Source of the DNA: an uncultured Butyricicoccus sp.
GTDB taxonomy: Bacteria; Bacillota; Clostridia; Oscillospirales; Butyricicoccaceae
Assembly: GCA_959018045.1 (NCBI GenBank)
Contig: CAUEJN010000075.1
Span: 1-5,805 of the forward strand
DNA: 5,805 nucleotides
Reading direction: 5' to 3'
Position numbers and translations under genes: made by a program. This document shows positions 1-5,805 of this stretch, piece by piece. Under the pieces are notes generated by a model, which did not search any database, was not told the origin of the DNA, and saw only the letters and a program-made list of their open reading frames with translations. The stretch's first letter is position 1. Every line of letters starts with the position of its first letter.

Positions 1-22
1 GGGGCTATGCGGTATCAATCAT
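1..22 (-). CDS. possible start of galT (uridylyltransferase), frame broken or not real; cut by window edge
   Basis: On the minus strand an AGGGGGG site (38-32) lies 9 bases before an ATG at 22-20, the same spacing as galK and galE. The codons read MIDTA and then TAG (7-5). Adding one A before the TAG would give MIDTAIA, which resembles the start of clostridial type-2 GalT proteins as I remember them. The order galK-galE-galT is known in lactobacilli. A one-base loss (real or from sequencing) in a galT start is therefore possible. With 22 bp visible, this may also be chance. Confidence 0.3.
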
Positions 23-39
23 GGCCGTGGGCCCCCCTC

Positions 40-1029
40 TCAGGCCGCATATCCGTGGGGATGCTTGCTGTGCCAATCCCAAGCGGTCTTGATTATGGGG
101 TTCAGATCATCATAGTCCGGCTTCCAGCCCAGCACGGTCTTGGCCTTTTCGCTCGATGCGATCAGCTGTGCCGGGTCGCCTGCGCGGCGTGCCTCTTCCT
201 TGGCCGGGATGGGATGACCGGTCACGCGGCGTGCCTCGTCGATGACTTCCTTAACCGAGAAGCCAACACCGTTGCCAAGGTTGAATACGTTATTCTCGCC
301 GCCGTTCATCAGGTATTCCAGCGCCAGGATGTGCGCCTGTGCCAGGTCGCAGACATGGATATAGTCACGGATGCAAGTGCCGTCGGGCGTCGGATAGTCA
401 TTGCCGAAGATCGAGATTGCTTCACGCTGACCGTTCGGAACCTGCAGGATGAGCGGAATCAGATGGGTTTCCGGGTTGTGTGCCTCACCGATCGTGCCGT
501 CCGGATGTGCGCCGCAGGCGTTAAAGTAACGCAGTGCGACAAAGCGCAGGCCGTGTGCGACAGATACCCACTTCATCATCTTTTCCATCGACAGCTTGGT
601 CTCACCGTAGCAGTTGGTCGGCTCGGTGCGGTCAGTCTCCAAAATCGGCACGCGCTCGGGCTCACCGTAGGTCGCTGCGGTGGACGAGAAGACGATCTTG
701 AGCACATTGTGTGCAACCATGCTCTCGAGCAGGGTCTTGGTGCCGCTCAGGTTGTTGTCATAGTACTTGAGCGGGTCGCGCATGCTCTCGCCAACCTGCG
801 AGTTTGCTGCGAAGTGGATGACGCCGTCGATCTTCTCGCTGTCAAATACATGATCGACAAAAGCGCGGTCGCGGATATCACCCTCATAGAAACGTGCCTT
901 TACAGGAACGGCTGCGCGGAAACCAGTCTCCAGATTGTCGGCAACGACAACGTCATGACCTGCATCAACCAATGCGCGTGCGGTATGCGAACCGATGTAA
1001 CCAGCACCGCCTAAAACCAAAATAGACAT
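40..1029 (-). CDS. galE: UDP-glucose 4-epimerase
   Basis: GalE interconverts UDP-galactose and UDP-glucose using tightly bound NAD+, closing the Leloir cycle and supplying UDP-galactose for glycan synthesis. The 329-residue product is of family length. It opens with the Rossmann NAD-binding motif GGAGYIGSH (residues 7-15) and DNLETG (31-36), has HFAANSQVGES (72-82), the catalytic SST (115-117) and the YxxxK pair Tyr141/Lys145 in CYGETK, and then RYFNACGAHPDGTIGE and PDGTCIRDYIHVCDLA of the extended SDR epimerase family. It ends HGYAA. The ATG at 1029-1027 has a strong ribosome binding site, and the TGA is at 42-40. It follows galK by 54 bp in the same operon. Confidence 0.96.
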   Translation of the reverse strand: MSILVLGGAGYIGSHTARALVDAGHDVVVADNLETGFRAAVPVKARFYEGDIRDRAFVDHVFDSEKIDGVIHFAANSQVGESMRDPLKYYDNNLSGTKTLLESMVAHNVLKIVFSSTAATYGEPERVPILETDRTEPTNCYGETKLSMEKMMKWVSVAHGLRFVALRYFNACGAHPDGTIGEAHNPETHLIPLILQVPNGQREAISIFGNDYPTPDGTCIRDYIHVCDLAQAHILALEYLMNGGENNVFNLGNGVGFSVKEVIDEARRVTGHPIPAKEEARRAGDPAQLIASSEKAKTVLGWKPDYDDLNPIIKTAWDWHSKHPHGYAA

Positions 1030-1038
1030 GATAGAAAA

Positions 1039-1046
1039 CCTCCCCT
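1039..1046 (-). promoter_or_regulatory. galE ribosome binding site
   Basis: AGGGGAGG on the minus strand, 9 bases before the galE ATG, is a strong site in the 54-bp gap after galK. The gap shows no promoter or terminator, so galK and galE are likely co-transcribed. Confidence 0.8.
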
Positions 1047-1083
1047 AAAAAAACGATCAAACCAACAAAACCCTATATGTTAC

Positions 1084-2370
1084 TTACACGATGACGACGC
1101 CGCCCTCCAGGCGAATGCCCAGGAAGTGGCAGCAGCCCTCGCCCAGAACAGCCACCATGCCGGCACGGAATGCATCCTTCATGGAAACCGGTACGTAAGC
1201 CTGAATGGTACCTGCAAAACCGCCGCCGTGTACGCGGACAGCACCCTCGCCTCCCAGCAGATGCTGTGCCAGTGCGATGGTGAGCGGTACAGCCTGCTCC
1301 TGCGGGCGTGCGGTGCAGAACAGGTTCTGCAGCAGCATTGCGGACGAGCGTCCAGACTGATCGACCAGCGACAGGAAATACTGGAAGTCATCCTGTTCGA
1401 GCGCACGTGCTTCCTTGAGTGCCAGCTGGTTATCCGAGAAGAAGTGCATCGCACGCAGAACCGCACGATCGCCAGCCTGCTTGCGCACCTCTGCCAGATT
1501 GCTCCAGAATTCCTTTTCGTCGACCTCACGCAGTACCTGCTTGCCGAAATGTGCCGCAACAGCCTTCATTTCGGACGAAACGGCTGCGTATTCATCGGTC
1601 AGGTCGGCATGGTCTGCACCCGAGTCGATGATGCACAGGACATGACCGGACGAGCGCAGGTCATAGTTGATCTTATTGACGATCGGAACGGCGGGATCGT
1701 TGAAGTCGATCGAAATGATACCGCCGACTGCACAAGCCAGCTGATCCATCAGGCCGCAGGGCTTGCCAAAGAACTTATTTTCTGCGTACTGGCCGATCTG
1801 TGCGATGGCAACCGCGTCGATGGCATCCTCGCAGAACAGATGGTTCATGATAATGCCAATCAGCACCTCGTAAGCCGCAGACGAGGACAGACCGGAACCA
1901 CCCAGAACGGTGGAATCTACGCAGGCATTAAAGCCGCCGATCTGGTAACCCATATCGTGCAGACGGCTTGCGATACCGCGTACCAGTGCAGCAGACGAGC
2001 CGAGCTCATCCTCCTGCGGGGTCAGAACCGACAGGTCAACTTCGATTGCCGGATAGCCTGCCGAGTGGATGACGGCGGTCATTGTGCCGTTTGCACCGGC
2101 ACATGCCATCATATCCAGATTAACCGGGCCTGCCAGTACGCAGCCATGCTGGTGGTCGGTGTGATTGCCGCCCATCTCGGTGCGTCCAGGGCTGGAAAAC
2201 AGGGATACTTCCCCGTCTGTTCCGAATTTTTCACTGTATGCTTGGATTAAATGCAGCAGTCGCTGACGCTTTTCCTCCAGTTCGGTGCCGTCCAGACCGC
2301 ACAGAGACTGAAGCCGTGCATTGATTGCTCCGTTTTGCAGATCCTGCTGCAGGGCGATTGGGCTTTTCAT
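1084..2370 (-). CDS. galK: galactokinase
   Basis: GalK phosphorylates alpha-D-galactose with ATP in the cytoplasm, the first committed step of the Leloir pathway. The 428-residue product has the three GHMP-kinase motifs in order: the galactokinase signature GRTEMGGNHTDHQ (residues 62-74), the glycine-serine ATP loop VLGGSGLSSSAAYE (155-168), and RVHGGGFAGTIQA (379-391) near the C-terminus. Asp209 in GLMDQ fits the catalytic base. The signature differs from the enteric GRVNLIGEHTDY form and matches, from memory, a galactokinase branch common in Clostridia; its length (E. coli about 382) also fits that branch. It is the first gene after the gal promoter, with galE 54 bp downstream. Expression is probably controlled through the inverted repeat over the -35 box. 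Confidence 0.95.
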   Translation of the reverse strand: MKSPIALQQDLQNGAINARLQSLCGLDGTELEEKRQRLLHLIQAYSEKFGTDGEVSLFSSPGRTEMGGNHTDHQHGCVLAGPVNLDMMACAGANGTMTAVIHSAGYPAIEVDLSVLTPQEDELGSSAALVRGIASRLHDMGYQIGGFNACVDSTVLGGSGLSSSAAYEVLIGIIMNHLFCEDAIDAVAIAQIGQYAENKFFGKPCGLMDQLACAVGGIISIDFNDPAVPIVNKINYDLRSSGHVLCIIDSGADHADLTDEYAAVSSEMKAVAAHFGKQVLREVDEKEFWSNLAEVRKQAGDRAVLRAMHFFSDNQLALKEARALEQDDFQYFLSLVDQSGRSSAMLLQNLFCTARPQEQAVPLTIALAQHLLGGEGAVRVHGGGFAGTIQAYVPVSMKDAFRAGMVAVLGEGCCHFLGIRLEGGVVIV

Positions 2371-2379
2371 AATTCTCGT

Positions 2380-2386
2380 CTCCTCT
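2380..2386 (-). promoter_or_regulatory. ribosome binding site deciding the galK start
   Basis: AGAGGAG on the minus strand lies 9 bases before the ATG at 2370-2368. The open frame extends upstream to a GTG at 2418, but no Shine-Dalgarno precedes that codon, so the inner ATG is chosen. Confidence 0.8.
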
Positions 2387-2428
2387 TCAACACATGTTCT
2401 TCCAATGAATACAACCACTGTTATTTTT

Positions 2429-2457
2429 ATTATATAAACCCTTTACTAAAAAAGCAA
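2429..2457 (-). promoter_or_regulatory. sigma-A type promoter of the gal operon
   Basis: The minus strand has TTGCTT (2457-2452), a 17-bp spacer and a perfect TATAAT (2434-2429). Transcription should start near 2422, giving a leader of about 50 bases before galK. It is the best sigma-70-like match in the AT-rich gap between the two operons and overlaps the inverted repeat. Confidence 0.8.
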
Positions 2458-2471
2458 TATATTTTAGTAAA
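2442..2471. promoter_or_regulatory. putative operator: perfect 10-bp inverted repeat around the gal -35 box
   Basis: TTTACTAAAA (2442-2451) and TTTTAGTAAA (2462-2471) are exact inverted repeats separated by 10 bp. The spacer contains the -35 hexamer of the gal promoter. The arm centres are 20 bp apart, about two helix turns, which suits a dimeric regulator whose binding would block RNA polymerase. A LacI/GalR-type sugar repressor is a reasonable guess, but no regulator gene is in the window. The stem could also fold in DNA, yet lying upstream of transcription it is not expected in the mRNA. Confidence 0.6.
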
Positions 2472-2565
2472 ATATCTCCGGGTATTCTGCCCAACTTTTA
2501 CTGTGTATTTTTTACTCTCTCGTTTATCTGTATCTTTTCCTGTCTGATTTGCTCATTTTTACAGC

Positions 2566-2603
2566 AAAAAAAGACCTCCCTGTACAAAAAGTACAAGGAG
2601 GTC
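2566..2603 (-). terminator. intrinsic terminator ending the BMC operon
   Basis: On the minus strand GACCTCCTTGTAC pairs with GTACAGGGAGGTC, a 13-bp stem with a single G-U wobble, around a TTTTT loop and followed directly by seven T. It begins 26 bp after the EutQ stop. On the other strand the hairpin is not followed by a T-run, so it acts mainly in the direction of these genes and separates the BMC operon from the gal promoter. Confidence 0.93.
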
Positions 2604-2629
2604 CATCTTACTTACAAGTCCCTTAGAAC

Positions 2630-3067
2630 TCAGATCAGCCCCTGCCAGTTTGCAGGATAGACAAAGTACGCATAGCGGGTAAAGGTCGGGGTCTGGAAGT
2701 GGATGTGGCTTCCCTTGGGAATATAAATGATATCGCCAAGGCCGCCGCGGACAATACGTCCGTCAATCTCGATCTCCAGCTCGCCTTCGATGACCATATC
2801 GTACTCATCATAAGTCAGAGTCCACTCAAAGCTCGTGTGGTCAAGCTCCATCACACCTGCGCCCATACGCGGTGCCTCTTCGAGCGTCACCAGATCCTTC
2901 AGTGCAACGCCGTCCTGCTCGAACGGTTCGCACTTGACCGTAGACGTCTTGATGCCGATGATGCCGCTCGGGTCGACATGCTTTTCAAACGGAGCCTTTT
3001 CCGATTCGACTGCCTCGCGCAGCACGCGCTCGACAATGTCGCGGATTAAGGATTCACTGATATTCAT
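2630..3067 (-). CDS. eutQ: EutQ-type cupin protein, short form
   Basis: This 145-residue protein matches the C-terminal part of E. coli EutQ, as remembered, over most of its length: GVALKDLVTLEE, EWTLTYDEYDMVIEGELEIE (residues 81-100), GDIIYIPKGSHIHFQTP (111-127) and the end YPANWQGLI. EutQ is a cupin-fold protein reported to have acetate kinase activity in Salmonella ethanolamine metabolism and to bind the compartment. The first roughly 80 residues of enteric EutQ are absent; short forms are known in clostridia. The protein begins with an amphipathic helix, ESLIRDIVERVLREAVES (5-22), resembling BMC targeting peptides. The ATG at 3067-3065 is preferred: the frame stays open back to 3217, but that adds Arg/Cys-rich residues lying wholly over the PduT gene. 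AAGGA lies about 12 bases before the ATG, a little far. It is the last gene of the operon, 26 bp before the terminator. Confidence 0.87.
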   Translation of the reverse strand: MNISESLIRDIVERVLREAVESEKAPFEKHVDPSGIIGIKTSTVKCEPFEQDGVALKDLVTLEEAPRMGAGVMELDHTSFEWTLTYDEYDMVIEGELEIEIDGRIVRGGLGDIIYIPKGSHIHFQTPTFTRYAYFVYPANWQGLI

Positions 3068-3104
3068 AGTACGTCCAAATCCTTTTTCTGGGACTGCACA
3101 TCTG

Positions 3105-3644
3105 TTACAGCAGCGCGTCGAACAGCTTCTTGTCCGGCCGCGGGATGACCGCGGGCTCAACAAGCAATTCTGCATCCTTTCGCGCCGCTTCCCCTGCTTC
3201 ACGTACCGCTCCGACATCGCCAGTCAGGGTTACAAAACCCTTTCCCTCTATTGCGTATCCGGTACGCACCTCAATGAGCGTGATGTTGGCTGCCTTGGCT
3301 GCTACATCCGCCGCGATGATTGCCGAAGCAATCGAGTAAAATTCCAGTACGCCGACCGCGCCGCGCACATCGACCTGATTGGTCATGCTGATCGCCGGGA
3401 TCAGCTGTTCGTGCACGTTGGGAAGCATCAGCGTGTCTACTACGAGCTCACCGCCGCGCTTGATTCCCTCCGCCATCGCCGCACGTACGTCGCCGGTCTC
3501 GCCGCCGACAATAATCATGTACTTGCCCGGGCAAACAGTGCTCGAACGCAGCAGATCTACCTGCGCCGCCTTGACCATATAGTCACAGGTCTCAATACCG
3601 CGGGCAATGCTGGTCAGCTCGACCATACCAATCGCAGTTGCCAC
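3105..3644 (-). CDS. pduT: PduT-like tandem BMC-domain shell protein with Fe-S cysteine
   Basis: This 179-residue protein has two BMC domains in tandem: residues 3-85 (AIGMVELTSIARGIE, then VDLLRSSTVCPGKYMIIVGG) and 95-168 (GAVGVLEFYSIASAIIAAD). It ends IPRPDKKLFDALL, matching the PduT tail IPRP. Such proteins form pseudohexameric trimers in shell facets. Cys38 in TVCPGK lies where Salmonella PduT has Cys38, whose three copies hold a [4Fe-4S] cluster at the trimer pore. This protein is therefore predicted to pass electrons through the shell rather than small metabolites. The partner is the PduS-like protein encoded 3 bp upstream. It starts with GTG at 3644-3642, backed by a strong ribosome binding site. 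The EutQ-type gene begins 37 bp after its TAA. The family assignment is firm; cluster binding is inferred from the conserved cysteine. Confidence 0.93.
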   Translation of the reverse strand: MATAIGMVELTSIARGIETCDYMVKAAQVDLLRSSTVCPGKYMIIVGGETGDVRAAMAEGIKRGGELVVDTLMLPNVHEQLIPAISMTNQVDVRGAVGVLEFYSIASAIIAADVAAKAANITLIEVRTGYAIEGKGFVTLTGDVGAVREAGEAARKDAELLVEPAVIPRPDKKLFDALL

Positions 3645-3647
3645 CGT

Positions 3648-5006
3648 TTACCCCTCCTTCCTGCCGGAAATCCGTGCTCCGGCAGCGCTTACTTCAGTGA
3701 TTACGCCTGTAATACCGGCGTGTATGTTGGCAGAAAGTGCTCCTTCCGCCGCCTGTGCGATCAAATCGCCCTTGTTTACCGCATCGCCTGCCTTGCAGAC
3801 CGGCTGCGCCGGCTTGCCGATGTGCTGTGCAAACGGCACGAATACTTCGTCCGGAGACAGTTCGATACAGGTATGCGTGTGCAGACCGCTGTATGCACTC
3901 AATCCCAGTCGTGCAATCAATCGCTCGGTCGGGATGCGGCGCATATCCAGCTCGGGACGCGCCTCGGGTTTCATGTTTCGCTCGGGCTGCAAACCGCGTT
4001 CGCGCTGCGCGCCCTTCATGTACTCGTTGACCTTACGCGGCGACAATCCCATCGGGCAGGCAAACATCTCGCACACGCCGCAGCTGCAGCAGTTTGCCGC
4101 ATCGCCAAAGGCGCGGAGAAATTCTTCGTTCGACGAAATCGTCTGTTCACGATACAGGTTGCGCATGACCATGTGCGGACGAATCTGATGTCCGATTTGA
4201 TAACGCGGGCACAGATCGGTACACATCCGGCACTGAATGCACGCCGTCCGCGCCTGTGCGCGAATGCGCTCTATGGGACGGCCTGCACAGGTGATCAGAT
4301 AATGATCGCGCGGCAGTACAATCAGGTTGCCCGTCGTCTTGGTCACGACTGCATTGCGGATGGCCCCTCGGTCGGACAATACCCGACCCATCATCGGTCC
4401 ACCGACAATGACTGCATAATCGGTCAAGTGCGGCTTTGCCGCCTCGATACACTGGGTGATTGGGGTACCGATCGGGGTATGGATCATGATCGCCTCCCGT
4501 ACCTCACCGACAACCGACAGGTACTTGGACGAAACGCTCTTGCCCTCTGTCATGGCATCGTAGATGCCCAGCAGGGTGCCAACGTTATCCACCACCGCAC
4601 CCACATCGAGCGGTAAGCCGCGTTCGGGTACGGTTTTACCGGTTACGAACTGCACCATGGTCTGTTCGTCGCCTGCCGGGTAAAATACACCCATCTCGCA
4701 AATTTCAATCGCCGCACCGGCCTTGTCGATGGCTGCACGCAGCGCATCGATCTCGGCACGGTACTTCTTCTTGAGCGCAATCACCGTATGTTCGGCCTGC
4801 AAATGTCCGGCTACGATCACAGCCGCCGCGACAATGCGGTCGGCGTATGTACGGCAGAGATATTTGTCGGTCTCGATCAGCGGCTCACATTCGGCCGCGT
4901 TTACGATAAACCACTCGGCTTTTGCCTTCAGTTTGACATGCGTGGGAAATCCCGCGCCGCCGGCACCGACAATACCTGCCTCCCGGATCGCATCCAGCAG
5001 ATTCAT
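3648..5006 (-). CDS. pduS: PduS/RnfC-like flavin and iron-sulfur electron-transfer protein
   Basis: This is 452 residues, the usual length of PduS. The N-terminal half carries the glycine-rich GIVGAGGAGFPTHVK (residues 11-25), NAAECEPL (36-43) and YPAGDEQ (109-115), as in the NADH/FMN-binding fold shared by RnfC and complex I 51-kDa subunits. Two cysteine sets follow: C256-x2-C259-x2-C262-x3-C266 (CIQCRMCTDLCP) and C306-x2-C309-x2-C312-x4-C317, each fit for a [4Fe-4S] cluster. The C-terminus (about 390-440, HIGKPAQPVCKAGDAVNKGDLI) is a barrel-sandwich domain like the RnfC N-terminal one. In Salmonella, PduS is a cobalamin reductase bound to the shell protein PduT. Here the PduT-like gene begins 3 bp downstream, so the same partnership is inferred, with NADH oxidation or cofactor recycling as the likely job. 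The ATG at 5006-5004 has AAGGA just upstream. No membrane segment is seen, unlike a complete Rnf complex. Confidence 0.9.
   Translation of the reverse strand: MNLLDAIREAGIVGAGGAGFPTHVKLKAKAEWFIVNAAECEPLIETDKYLCRTYADRIVAAAVIVAGHLQAEHTVIALKKKYRAEIDALRAAIDKAGAAIEICEMGVFYPAGDEQTMVQFVTGKTVPERGLPLDVGAVVDNVGTLLGIYDAMTEGKSVSSKYLSVVGEVREAIMIHTPIGTPITQCIEAAKPHLTDYAVIVGGPMMGRVLSDRGAIRNAVVTKTTGNLIVLPRDHYLITCAGRPIERIRAQARTACIQCRMCTDLCPRYQIGHQIRPHMVMRNLYREQTISSNEEFLRAFGDAANCCSCGVCEMFACPMGLSPRKVNEYMKGAQRERGLQPERNMKPEARPELDMRRIPTERLIARLGLSAYSGLHTHTCIELSPDEVFVPFAQHIGKPAQPVCKAGDAVNKGDLIAQAAEGALSANIHAGITGVITEVSAAGARISGRKEG
3651..3660 (-). promoter_or_regulatory. strong ribosome binding site deciding the GTG start of the PduT-like gene
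   Basis: On the minus strand this reads GAAGGAGGGG, a near-perfect Shine-Dalgarno match, lying inside the last codons of the PduS-like gene. It sits 6 bases before the GTG at 3644-3642 and supports that non-ATG start, which also gives the N-terminus MATAIGMVELTS expected of PduT. The PduS stop lies between the site and the start, so translational coupling is likely. Confidence 0.85.
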
Positions 5007-5021
5007 TGATCCTTCACCACC

Positions 5022-5306
5022 TTACTCCAATACTTCCGGGTGGAGCTCCTGGTCGTCGACGATGCCGACCACAGTTGCATCGACCGGCACGCTCATATCA
5101 CCCGCTGCACTGCGCGCCGAGCTGCCGCCAACATAAATGACGGTCTCGCCCACGCCGGCGCCGATGGTATCGGCTGCGATGATCGGCGCTGCTTCCTTTG
5201 CACCTGTCAGCAAATTGATGGGTTGGACGACCAGCAGCTTATAGCTTCTGGGTTTTTCATCTTTACGGGTCGACCAGATAGTGCCGATCACCTTTGCAAC
5301 TTTCAT
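5022..5306 (-). CDS. eutN: EutN/CcmL-family microcompartment vertex protein
   Basis: This 94-residue protein has the usual length and pattern of the EutN/CcmL/PduN family (PF03319). It opens MKVAKVIGTIWSTRK, continues with YKLLVVQPI and the AADTIGAGVGETVIYVGGSSAR stretch around residues 45-65, and ends with a PVDATVVGIVDD strand. Family members form pentamers that cap the vertices of the icosahedral shell, so one gene copy per locus is normal. The ATG at 5306-5304 is preceded only by a weak AGG about 10 bases upstream, so translation may depend partly on the upstream gene, whose stop is 18 bp away. The PduS-like gene starts 15 bp after its TAA. The family call is firm; the symbol is by homology, and pduN or ccmL would be equally valid names. 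Confidence 0.93.
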   Translation of the reverse strand: MKVAKVIGTIWSTRKDEKPRSYKLLVVQPINLLTGAKEAAPIIAADTIGAGVGETVIYVGGSSARSAAGDMSVPVDATVVGIVDDQELHPEVLE

Positions 5307-5324
5307 GTCAATTCGACCTATTCG

Positions 5325-5805
5325 TCAGTCTCGTACGATCTCAACACCACGCGCCTGTGCATATTCACGCGCCAGATCGGTGATGATCGCCTTTTGGCAT
5401 ACATATACGGTCGTCATGCCGCGCTTGTACACCGCGTTGACATCGCGCTCGGTTACGATGCGCTTATCAAGCCTGCACAGTCACCCGATGCCGCCGGGGC
5501 TGCCGGTGCGCTGTCCGCATACTTTAAAAGCTCTACGGTCTCCTGCGGCACGAATACCTTCTTGCTCAGGAGCAGCGCCTTCTGTGCCAATCGGAAAGCC
5601 GGTGTCTCACACAGGCCGCCGCTCAGTCGACCCATCAGTTCCAGGTCCAATCCGAACAGAATGACCGCCTCATACGACTCGAGCGCACATTGGTAATCCT
5701 GAAGCAGGGCACATTCGGTCTGATAATATTCGGCAAGCCGCGGGCTTTCCAACATCTGATGACACAGCGTACCGTGTTCCTGCGTCAGGATGAGCAGCTT
5801 GGGCT
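5325..5805 (-). CDS. BMC-associated flavoprotein-like protein, 5' partial, interrupted by an apparent -1 frameshift
   Basis: The first frame is open from the window edge (first whole codon 5803-5801, reading PKLLILTQEHGTLCHQ) to a TAA at 5455-5453. It contains the segment AVILFGLDLELMGRLSGGL and then LLLSKKVFVPQE, which I recognise from flavoprotein-like genes next to EutN in clostridial BMC loci (HFCD/DFP-like fold, assigned from memory). The last residues before the stop (GDCAGLISAS) look like out-of-frame reading. In the -1 frame, 48 codons from 5471 to a TGA at 5327-5325 begin LDKRIVTERDV and include QKAIITDLAREYAQARGVEI, a small domain typical of BMC operon proteins. That segment has no plausible start codon or ribosome binding site, so one protein split by a one-base loss is likelier than two genes. 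It ends 18 bp before the EutN gene. The exact role is unknown; flavin binding and a redox role inside the compartment are inferred. Confidence 0.55.

Noticed and set aside
7..1014. 335-codon plus-strand frame opposite galE
   Set aside because: It runs almost exactly antisense to galE and has no family resemblance.
1126..2250. 374-codon plus-strand frame opposite galK
   Set aside because: It is a shadow of galK with no recognisable protein motif and no good ribosome binding site.
2371..2418. Longer galK starting with GTG at 2418
   Set aside because: It has no Shine-Dalgarno site and would begin only a few bases after the predicted transcription start; the ATG at 2370 has a good site.
2251..2547. 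98-codon plus-strand frame through the gal promoter gap
   Set aside because: It starts inside galK antisense and continues through AT-rich non-coding sequence with no conserved pattern.
2371..2565. Catabolite-response (cre) site near the gal promoter
   Set aside because: I found no convincing match to the cre consensus in the gap.
3068..3217. Longer EutQ starting at 3217
   Set aside because: The extension overlaps the end of pduT, is Arg/Cys-rich and does not match EutQ; the ATG at 3067 fits the spacing.
2835..4616. 593-codon open frame on the plus strand, opposite pduT and pduS
   Set aside because: It is antisense to clearly recognised genes, its translation is rich in Arg, His and Cys without family features, and it is a by-product of GC-rich codon use on the other strand.
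5325..5480. Separate small gene encoding the KRIVTERDV domain
   Set aside because: The first ATG or GTG in the frame falls inside the conserved domain, and no ribosome binding site precedes the segment.

Overview
All genes lie on the minus strand, so the window reads biologically from 5805 down to 1. It holds the 3' end of a bacterial microcompartment (BMC) operon followed by the start of a galactose (Leloir) operon. The gene families, the purine-rich Shine-Dalgarno sites and the galactokinase variant (GRTEMGGNHTDH) point to an anaerobic, fairly GC-rich member of the Clostridia, probably a gut Oscillospiraceae or Butyricicoccaceae relative. The taxon is inference only.

Region 5805-2630, BMC operon end. 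In transcription order: (1) a BMC-associated flavoprotein-like gene, cut by the window edge and interrupted by an apparent -1 frameshift near 5453-5480; (2) a EutN/CcmL pentameric vertex protein; (3) a PduS/RnfC-like flavin and iron-sulfur oxidoreductase with two four-cysteine clusters; (4) a PduT-like double-domain shell protein that keeps the cluster-binding Cys38; (5) a short EutQ-type cupin. Gaps between genes are 3 to 37 bp, and a strong intrinsic terminator follows at 2566-2603. These parts suggest a shell that caps its vertices (EutN) and passes electrons through its wall (PduS to PduT), probably to recycle cofactor made by the enzymes inside. No signature enzyme (ethanolamine lyase, diol dehydratase, glycyl radical enzyme) is in the window, so the substrate cannot be named. 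From memory, the order flavoprotein-EutN-PduS-PduT resembles clostridial glycyl-radical propanediol/fucose loci.

Region 2565-2371, intergenic. This AT-rich stretch carries a very good promoter (TTGCTT, 17 bp, TATAAT) for the gal genes. Its -35 box sits between the arms of a perfect 10-bp inverted repeat, a likely operator, and two more half-sites lie upstream.

Region 2370-1, gal operon: galK (428 codons), then galE (329 codons). A third start, with a good ribosome binding site, reads MIDTA before a stop. It looks like the first codons of a galT whose frame is broken by one base, but only 22 bp are visible.

The most useful observations are: the operator-like palindrome; the broken flavoprotein gene, whose C-terminal domain resembles the N-terminal domain missing from the short EutQ; and the putative targeting helix at the EutQ N-terminus. 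I saw no RNA gene, CRISPR array, insertion sequence or origin.
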